Positions 59,288 to 64,000 of a stretch of 64,000 bases of DNA are shown one piece after another (within the stretch, counting starts at the first letter, position 1; each line of letters opens with the position of its first letter). The DNA lies in assembly GCF_000372825.1 (NCBI RefSeq), contig NZ_KB910516.1:1582011-1646010 (forward strand). The letters run 5' to 3'. Under the pieces are notes generated by a model. It saw nothing but the letters and a program-made list of their open reading frames with translations, did not search any database and had not been told where the DNA came from. Source of the stretch: Methylobacterium sp. 77. Lineage in GTDB: Bacteria > Pseudomonadota > Alphaproteobacteria > Rhizobiales > Beijerinckiaceae. Both the position numbers and the translations under genes were made by a program.

Positions 59288-60343
59288 TTAGATCGCCTCG
59301 GCGATGGCCCGGCCCAGTTCCTGGGTGGTGGCCGTTCCGCCGATATCGGGGGTGCGCGGTCCGTCGGTCAGCACGGTCTCGATGGCCCGCACGATCGCCT
59401 CCGAGGCCTGTCCGTGGCCGAGATGGTCGAGCATCATCGCCCCCGACCAGATCTGGCCGATGGGGTTGGCGATGTTGCGGCCGTGGATGTCCGGCGCCGA
59501 ACCGTGGACCGGCTCGAACATCGAGGGGAAGTCCCGTTCGGGGTTGAGGTTGGCCGAGGGCGCGATGGCGATGGTGCCGGTGCAGGCGGGGCCGAGATCG
59601 GACAGGATATCGCCGAACAGGTTCGAGGCGACGACCACGTCGAACCGGTCCGGGTTGCGCACGAAATGCGCGGACAGGATGTCGATGTGGAACTGGCTCG
59701 GGGTCACGTCCGGATACTGCTCGGCCATGAGCTGGAAGCGCTTGTCCCAATAGGGCATCGAGATCGACATGCCGTTGGATTTCGTCGCCGAACTGACCTG
59801 CTTGCGCGGGCGCGAGCGGGCCAGTTCGAAGGCGTAGCGCATGATCCGGTCGACACCGCGCCGGCTGAACACGCTGGTCTGCATGACGACCTCGTCGTCG
59901 GTATCCTCGAAGCTGATGCCGCCGATGGCGGAGTATTCGCCCTCGCTGTTCTCGCGCACGACGATGAAATCGATGTCGCCCGGCGCGCGGTCGCGCAGCG
60001 GCGAGGTGATGCCCGGCATCAGCCGCACCGGCCGGATGTTGGCGTATTGCTGGAAGCCGCGCCGGATCGCGATGAGCAATCCCCACAGGGAGACGTGGTC
60101 CGGCACGGTCGGGTAGCCCACCGCGCCGAGGAAGATCCCGTCATGGTGGCGGATCCGGGCGAGGCCATCCTCGGGCATCATGCGGCCATGCGCGAGATAG
60201 TGGTCGCAGCTCCAGGGCAGCTCGTCCCATCGGAAGTCGATGCCGAATTTCCTGCCCGCGGCTTCGAGGACGCGCATCCCTTCCGGCACGACCTCCTTGC
60301 CGATGCCGTCCCCGGCGATGACTGCGATTCTGTGGCTCGGCAT
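59288..60343 (-). CDS. Tartrate dehydrogenase / D-malate dehydrogenase family protein
   Basis: A 351-residue NAD-dependent beta-hydroxyacid decarboxylating dehydrogenase of the isopropylmalate dehydrogenase superfamily. Motifs are IAVIAGDGIGKEVVPEG, FLGAVGYPTVPDHVSLWG, RENSEGEYSAIGG, NLFGDILSDLG and FEPVHGSAPDIHG. The substitution DHVSLWG and the region VRLMPGITSPL point to the TtuC/DmlA group acting on tartrate or D-malate. The ATG MPSHRIAVIAG is chosen. It is a single gene. Confidence 0.88.
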   Translation of the reverse strand: MPSHRIAVIAGDGIGKEVVPEGMRVLEAAGRKFGIDFRWDELPWSCDHYLAHGRMMPEDGLARIRHHDGIFLGAVGYPTVPDHVSLWGLLIAIRRGFQQYANIRPVRLMPGITSPLRDRAPGDIDFIVVRENSEGEYSAIGGISFEDTDDEVVMQTSVFSRRGVDRIMRYAFELARSRPRKQVSSATKSNGMSISMPYWDKRFQLMAEQYPDVTPSQFHIDILSAHFVRNPDRFDVVVASNLFGDILSDLGPACTGTIAIAPSANLNPERDFPSMFEPVHGSAPDIHGRNIANPIGQIWSGAMMLDHLGHGQASEAIVRAIETVLTDGPRTPDIGGTATTQELGRAIAEAI

Positions 60344-60460
60344 GGTGTCTCTCCCGGAGCGGCACGACATGGATCGTCGGGGCACGGTATACGGACTTCG
60401 CGCTCCCCGCCCAGCGGCCGGACGCGCGAAAGCGGGCGCCCGATTGTGCCGGCCCGAGGC

Positions 60461-60485
60461 GGAACACCCATCCTCACGCCGCGTT
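60461..60485 (+). promoter_or_regulatory. EcfG-type general stress promoter
   Basis: GGAAC, 16 nt, CGTT exactly matches the EcfG (PhyR-controlled) consensus of alphaproteobacteria. It ends 37 bp before the ATG of the small membrane protein at 60522, the right distance for a promoter. The neighbouring GlsB-type gene on the opposite strand is of a stress-associated family. Confidence 0.7.
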
Positions 60486-60521
60486 CGCCCCGCGACGCAA
60501 CATCAGGAGTCTCAGAACACC

Positions 60522-60743
60522 ATGGCCGATCCGATGATCCCGAGCATCTTCGAGGGCGAGACCAACATGACCACCACCGAGCGGGCGGTCTCCGTGGCGC
60601 TCGGCCTCGGCATCGCCGCCGCCGCCGCGCAGCCGCGCCCGAACAAGTGGCTGAGTCTCGCCGCCCTCATCGTCGGCGCCGGCCTCGCCATCCGCGGCGC
60701 CACCGGCCATTGCCCGGTCAAGCGCAGCGGCGGGATCGCCTGA
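60522..60743 (+). CDS. Small membrane protein, YgaP/DUF2892-like
   Basis: A 73-residue protein with two hydrophobic spans: AVSVALGLGIAAAAAQ and LSLAALIVGAGLAIRGATG. The pattern RAVSVALG...RGATGHCP is like the DUF2892 inner-membrane family. AGGAG precedes the ATG by 13 nt. It lies behind an EcfG-type promoter and ends before a strong terminator, so it is a single-gene stress-regulated unit. Molecular function is unknown. Confidence 0.8.
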   Translation: MADPMIPSIFEGETNMTTTERAVSVALGLGIAAAAAQPRPNKWLSLAALIVGAGLAIRGATGHCPVKRSGGIA

Positions 60744-60756
60744 CACGCAAACGAAG

Positions 60757-60785
60757 AAGGGGCGCTCCCACGGGGCGCCCCTTTT
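60757..60785 (+). terminator. Intrinsic terminator after the small membrane protein
   Basis: AAGGGGCGCTCC and GGGGCGCCCCTT pair over 9 or more GC-rich base pairs, ending in CTTTT. It can also serve the converging GlsB gene. Confidence 0.85.
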
Positions 60786-60841
60786 CGCAGTGCAGGATCG
60801 ACGGAGAAGGCGCGGACCCCGGGGTCCGCGCCTGTCGTCGT

Positions 60842-61105
60842 TCAGAGGGTGGTGGTGCGGCGGCCGGCGACGAAGCCGTAGATCGCGAGCACGACGATGG
60901 CGCCGACGACCGCGCCGATGAAGCCCGCGCCCTGGTTCGGACCGTACCAGCCGAGCGCCTGACCGAGGAAGGTGGCGACGAAGGCGCCGACGATGCCGAG
61001 GATGGCGGTGAGGATGAAGCCCGCGGGCTCATTGTTCCCCGGCATGATGAACTTGGCGACGACACCGGCCAGGAAACCGATGATGATGGTCCAGATGATA
61101 CCCAT
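60842..61105 (-). CDS. GlsB/YeaQ/YmgE family stress-response membrane protein
   Basis: An 87-residue protein with three hydrophobic spans, typical of the transglycosylase-associated (GlsB/YeaQ) family: MGIIWTIIIGFLAGVVAKFI, PAGFILTAILGIVGAFVATF and FIGAVVGAIVVLAIYGFV. The middle PGNNEP loop is the family signature. These proteins are often induced by general stress. The ATG MGIIWTII is chosen; a longer upstream frame does not match. Confidence 0.92.
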   Translation of the reverse strand: MGIIWTIIIGFLAGVVAKFIMPGNNEPAGFILTAILGIVGAFVATFLGQALGWYGPNQGAGFIGAVVGAIVVLAIYGFVAGRRTTTL

Positions 61106-61328
61106 AAGCTGATCCTCGAAACGCGGTGGCCGGGATTGTCGCGCCCGGACTTGACCGTTTGTGCTCATGCAACGCCGCATCGCGGGATGGGTTGCGCGCA
61201 GGGGCGGCGATTGTGTCGCAATCTCGCGCGGGGCCGCGCCCCTGCCCCTTTACGCGCGGGCGCCTCGCGCGGCACAACGCTTGCCCCGACGATCCGCGCC
61301 CGTGCGGCGCCACCCTGAAGAGCGTTCC

Positions 61329-61688
61329 ATGACCATCACCCGCTTCGAATCCGGCGCCCGCATGAGCCAGGCCGTCAGCCATGGCGACATGGTCTACCTC
61401 GCCGGCCAGGTGGCGGGGACGACCGTCGGCGCCGGCGTCACCGCGCAGACGCAGGAGGTGCTCGGGGCGATCGACCGGCTGCTGGCACTGGCCGGCAGCG
61501 ACAAGACCCGGCTGATCTCGGCCACGATCTACCTCGCCGACATGGCGACCTTCGCCGAGATGAACGCCGCCTGGGATGCCTGGGTCTCGAAGGAGCACCC
61601 GCCCACCCGCGCCACGGTGGAAGCCAAGCTCGCGGGGCCGGAATACCTCGTCGAGATCGTCGTCGTCGCGGCCAAGCTCGCCGCCTGA
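61329..61688 (+). CDS. RidA-family deaminase-like protein (second)
   Basis: A 119-residue YjgF/RidA protein. Core motifs are MSQAVSHGDMVYLAGQVAG, SATIYLADMATFAEMNAAWD and ATVEAKLAGPEYLVEIVVVA. The arginine typical of active RidA is not obvious at the usual C-terminal place (PTRATVEAKL has it at R), so activity is uncertain. It lies 41 bp before the PotF gene on the same strand, suggesting co-expression. Confidence 0.88.
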   Translation: MTITRFESGARMSQAVSHGDMVYLAGQVAGTTVGAGVTAQTQEVLGAIDRLLALAGSDKTRLISATIYLADMATFAEMNAAWDAWVSKEHPPTRATVEAKLAGPEYLVEIVVVAAKLAA

Positions 61689-61729
61689 TCCCGCTCCCGA
61701 CCCCGATCCCGAGACAAGAGAGCCAGCCG

Positions 61730-62869
61730 ATGCGCCGTGTCGTGTTCGTCGTCCTGCTGATCGCGCTGGCGCTCAGCGTCGCCGGGTCGCTGTTCCTGGC
61801 CTTCGCCCTCGTCCATTCGGCGCAGGCGCAGGCGCAGGCGGGGGAGCGGGTCGTCAACATCTACAACTGGTCGGATTACATCGATCCGAAATCGCTGGAG
61901 GCCTTCACCCGCGAGACCGGCATCAAGGTCGTCTACGACACCTACGACAACAACGAGATCCTGGAGACCAAGCTGCTGGCCGGCCAGTCCGGCTACGATC
62001 TCGTGGTGCCCACCGGCCCGTTCCTGCAGCGGCTGATCAAGGCGGGCGTGTTCCGGCCACTCGACAAGGCCAAGATCCCGAACCTGAAACACGCCTGGCC
62101 CGAGATCGCCCAGCGGCTTTCGGTCTACGATCCCGGCAACGCCTACGCCGTGGATTACATGTGGGGCACCACCGGCATCGGCGTGAACCTCAAGGCGGTG
62201 CGCGAGCGCCTCGGCCCCAATCAGCCGCTCAACACCTGGACCCTGGTGCTCAATCCCGGCCTGATGGCCAAGCTGAAGGATTGCGGGGTGATGATGCTCG
62301 ACAGCCCCGAGGACCTGATCCCGAGCATGCTCCCGGCCTACGGCTTCAAGCCCGACACCAAGCGCTGGGACGACATCTCCCAGGTCACCGACGCGCTGTT
62401 CAAGGTGCGCGGCTCGGTGCGGAAGTTCCACTCCTCGGAATACATCAACGGGCTCGCCAACGGCGACCTCTGCCTCGCGGTCGGCTATTCCGGCGACGTG
62501 ATGCAGGCCAAGAAACGCGCCGACGAATCGAAGAACGGCGTCGAGATCGCCTATTTCATCCCGAAGGAAGGCGCGCTGATGTGGTTCGACGCCCTCGCCA
62601 TCCCGAAGGACGCCCCCCACCCGGAGGAAGCCCACATCTTCATCGACTACATGATGCGCCCCGAAGTGGCGGCGGCCAACACCAACTTCGTCGCTTATGC
62701 CAACGGCAACCTCGCCGCCAAACCCCTGGTGAAGCCCGACATCCTCTCGAACCCGGGCATCTACCCGGACGACGCGACGATGCAGCGGCTGTTCACCAAC
62801 CAGGCTTGGGATGACCGGACGCAACGGTTTGTCACGCGGAGTTGGACGCGGGTGCGGACGGGACGGTGA
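61730..62869 (+). CDS. Putrescine/spermidine-binding periplasmic protein (PotF/PotD-like)
   Basis: A 379-residue substrate-binding protein. A signal segment (VVFVVLLIALALSVAGSLFL) is followed by VVNIYNWSDYIDPKSLEAF, YDTYDNNEILETKLLAG, YDLVVPTGPFLQRLI and YMWGTTGIGVN, close to PotF. It should deliver polyamines to an ABC permease, which is not in the window. The C terminus WDDRTQRFVTRSWTRV is the standard PotF end. The next gene converges 7 bp away, and marks the start of AT-rich sequence. Confidence 0.92.
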   Translation: MRRVVFVVLLIALALSVAGSLFLAFALVHSAQAQAQAGERVVNIYNWSDYIDPKSLEAFTRETGIKVVYDTYDNNEILETKLLAGQSGYDLVVPTGPFLQRLIKAGVFRPLDKAKIPNLKHAWPEIAQRLSVYDPGNAYAVDYMWGTTGIGVNLKAVRERLGPNQPLNTWTLVLNPGLMAKLKDCGVMMLDSPEDLIPSMLPAYGFKPDTKRWDDISQVTDALFKVRGSVRKFHSSEYINGLANGDLCLAVGYSGDVMQAKKRADESKNGVEIAYFIPKEGALMWFDALAIPKDAPHPEEAHIFIDYMMRPEVAAANTNFVAYANGNLAAKPLVKPDILSNPGIYPDDATMQRLFTNQAWDDRTQRFVTRSWTRVRTGR

Positions 62870-62876
62870 GTAAAGT

Positions 62877-63785
62877 CTAGCAACCTGCTTTATTCAGCCA
62901 ATAATCAGCGCTGGCATGCATATCGCGTTCAGCATCGGGTCTGCTAAATTTATAAATCCCTGGGAATAATAATACTGTAGATGATCTTCTGTTAAAAATA
63001 GCATTTTGAAGTTCGCGTGATTTGGTCTGACATTCTTTCTCAGAGCATCCTGTGTTTATAATGCTCTCGATTAGTTTTTCTGCTTCAATAAGTATAGGAT
63101 TGTTCGCGTCGATGGCATCAGCTTGGCGAAACCGCTCGCGTATCGCCCATATTGCAAATGGTGCAGCAAGAACCCAGCCTGCTGTAATAAAATCTCCGAA
63201 AGTTTGCTCGCTGAGCATCCCTACAGATATCAATGCAACTATGACTATTGACGCAATTATTGTGAGGGCATTTATATATAAGTTGCGAAGGCTATTGTCA
63301 TAGGATAAATTCGTTCGTTGGCATATTGCTCTCGCTAGTTCCCAAGAAGCCCGGTCTACAGCGGGGGAATACCAATCGCGAATCCCCTTTTCGTTGGAAA
63401 CCCCAAATTTTTTGTCCCAATTGCGTGCTGCTCGATCAGTTTCTTCAGGTTTTGGTCTAGCGCCCGCCGCTAGGCTATTCCAAGGAAGATTTAATAACTC
63501 GGTATCAAAAAGCTCGCTCGCGCGTGCTGCGCTTTTCAATGCTTGACGATATTTTCTATCGATCCATGCAACATCCAGAAGAGCTAGAACAACAGCCAAA
63601 AACGACACCGTTGGCTTGAGGCTTGGTAGTAATAGCGCTACGCCCAGAACGCAAAGGGGTGCAATAATGACAAGCGCAAGTTGTGCGCATTGCCAATACG
63701 ACGCGACTAGCCATCGCCATTGTCGTGCTTTCAGAAGCTTCAAGTTTATCGAGGTATTCTGTTTAGAACCGATTTCGGATATCAT
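62877..63785 (-). CDS. S-4TM family putative pore-forming effector
   Basis: A 302-residue membrane protein with four predicted spans: a pair near residues 42-80 (LALVIIAPLCVLGVALLLP; PTVSFLAVVLALLDVAWI) and a pair near 175-222 (ALTIIASIVIVALISVGML; AGWVLAAPFAIWAIRE). Motif IDRKYRQALKSAARASELFD, NSLAAGARPKPEETDRAA and IRDWYSPAVD resemble the S-4TM family, whose genes are known beside SMODS-type nucleotidyltransferases. The DNA is strikingly AT-rich. It starts 29 bp after a gene with a SMODS-type sensor C terminus, in the same direction, so a two-gene defence operon is likely. Confidence 0.75.
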   Translation of the reverse strand: MISEIGSKQNTSINLKLLKARQWRWLVASYWQCAQLALVIIAPLCVLGVALLLPSLKPTVSFLAVVLALLDVAWIDRKYRQALKSAARASELFDTELLNLPWNSLAAGARPKPEETDRAARNWDKKFGVSNEKGIRDWYSPAVDRASWELARAICQRTNLSYDNSLRNLYINALTIIASIVIVALISVGMLSEQTFGDFITAGWVLAAPFAIWAIRERFRQADAIDANNPILIEAEKLIESIINTGCSEKECQTKSRELQNAIFNRRSSTVLLFPGIYKFSRPDAERDMHASADYWLNKAGC

Positions 63786-63814
63786 AATTTGGCACCTCAA
63801 TATTTGCAAGGCTG

Positions 63815-64000
63815 CTATTGAATCACAACATGAAATGGCATGCTTTGACCAACGATTTTATCGTCCCTATCACGTATTATGAACGCTTCGACAAGATGTA
63901 TTCCTCGATACTCTAGGTTCTCCCAGCGTCTTGAAAATTCTTGCGGTGTTTCAAAGCCGCCTCGACCTTTTTTTAGTGCAATCGCTACCGCACCGGTGTT
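63815..64000 (-). CDS. C-terminal end of a SMODS-type CD-NTase-like gene (cut by the window edge)
   Basis: Sixty-one C-terminal codons are visible, open to base 64000. The end, WENLEYRGIHLVEAFIIRD followed by DDKIVGQSMPFHVVIQ, resembles the beta-rich AGS-C sensor domain (adenylyl/guanylyl and SMODS C-terminal) found after SMODS nucleotidyltransferases. Its position 29 bp before an S-4TM gene supports this. The nucleotidyltransferase core lies outside the window, so the assignment is an inference. Confidence 0.55.
   Translation of the reverse strand, partial: NTGAVAIALKKGRGGFETPQEFSRRWENLEYRGIHLVEAFIIRDRDDKIVGQSMPFHVVIQ

Overview
The window is a high-GC chromosomal segment from an alphaproteobacterium, most likely a Methylobacterium/Methylorubrum-type member of the Hyphomicrobiales. 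That placement is inferred from gene content: a NasT/NasS-controlled Nrt nitrate cluster, a transaldolase/glucose-6-phosphate isomerase fusion, an FDH4-like molybdoprotein, BLUF and B12-binding light-sensor proteins, and an EcfG-type promoter. No rRNA, tRNA or CRISPR array was found.

Layout. 1-7265 (minus strand) is a nitrate-assimilation cluster: nasT-nasS, then a leader with a sigma-54 promoter, a two-hairpin ANTAR-target RNA and an attenuator, then nrtA-nrtB-nrtD, a stand-alone FAD reductase and nirA, which runs off the left edge. 7499-17313 (plus) carries a GH15 glucoamylase/trehalase-type enzyme and a sugar-phosphate block: tkt, tal-pgi fusion, gnd, pgl. 17401-17980 is a MazEF-like toxin-antitoxin pair behind an 18-bp palindrome. 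18059-27420 is mostly minus strand: speG, argE, apaG, a secreted protein with three internal repeats, hslO, argF and argD, with a long dCTP deaminase on plus and an unknown plus-strand gene lying between argF and hslO.

27779-36655 holds RidA, GDPD, a FemAB/GNAT-like protein, an M20 amidohydrolase and glutathione peroxidase in a tightly overlapping plus-strand run, then a CDF transporter, a HIT protein, a PilZ protein and NAD synthetase. 36921-43473 has an FtsK translocase without visible membrane segments, LolA, PlsC and a frameshifted xthA. 43513-50361 contains a GT-C-like polytopic protein, threonine aldolase, a small membrane protein in an AT-richer patch, rpsO and pnp.

50527-59287 looks accessory: an FDH4-like molybdopterin oxidoreductase, an AmpG-like transporter, a DUF1236 protein, the stub of a SOS-response peptidase gene, intergenic repeats, and a compact photosensory group of BLUF, cobalamin-binding AerR/PpaA-like and BLUF proteins, all on the minus strand. 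59288-62869 returns to housekeeping and metabolic genes: tartrate dehydrogenase, a small membrane protein behind an EcfG-type promoter, a GlsB/YeaQ protein, RidA and PotF.

From 62877 the sequence becomes clearly AT-rich. It holds an S-4TM putative pore-forming effector and the C-terminal sensor domain of a gene resembling a CD-NTase, cut by the right edge. Together these suggest the edge of a CBASS-like anti-phage island.
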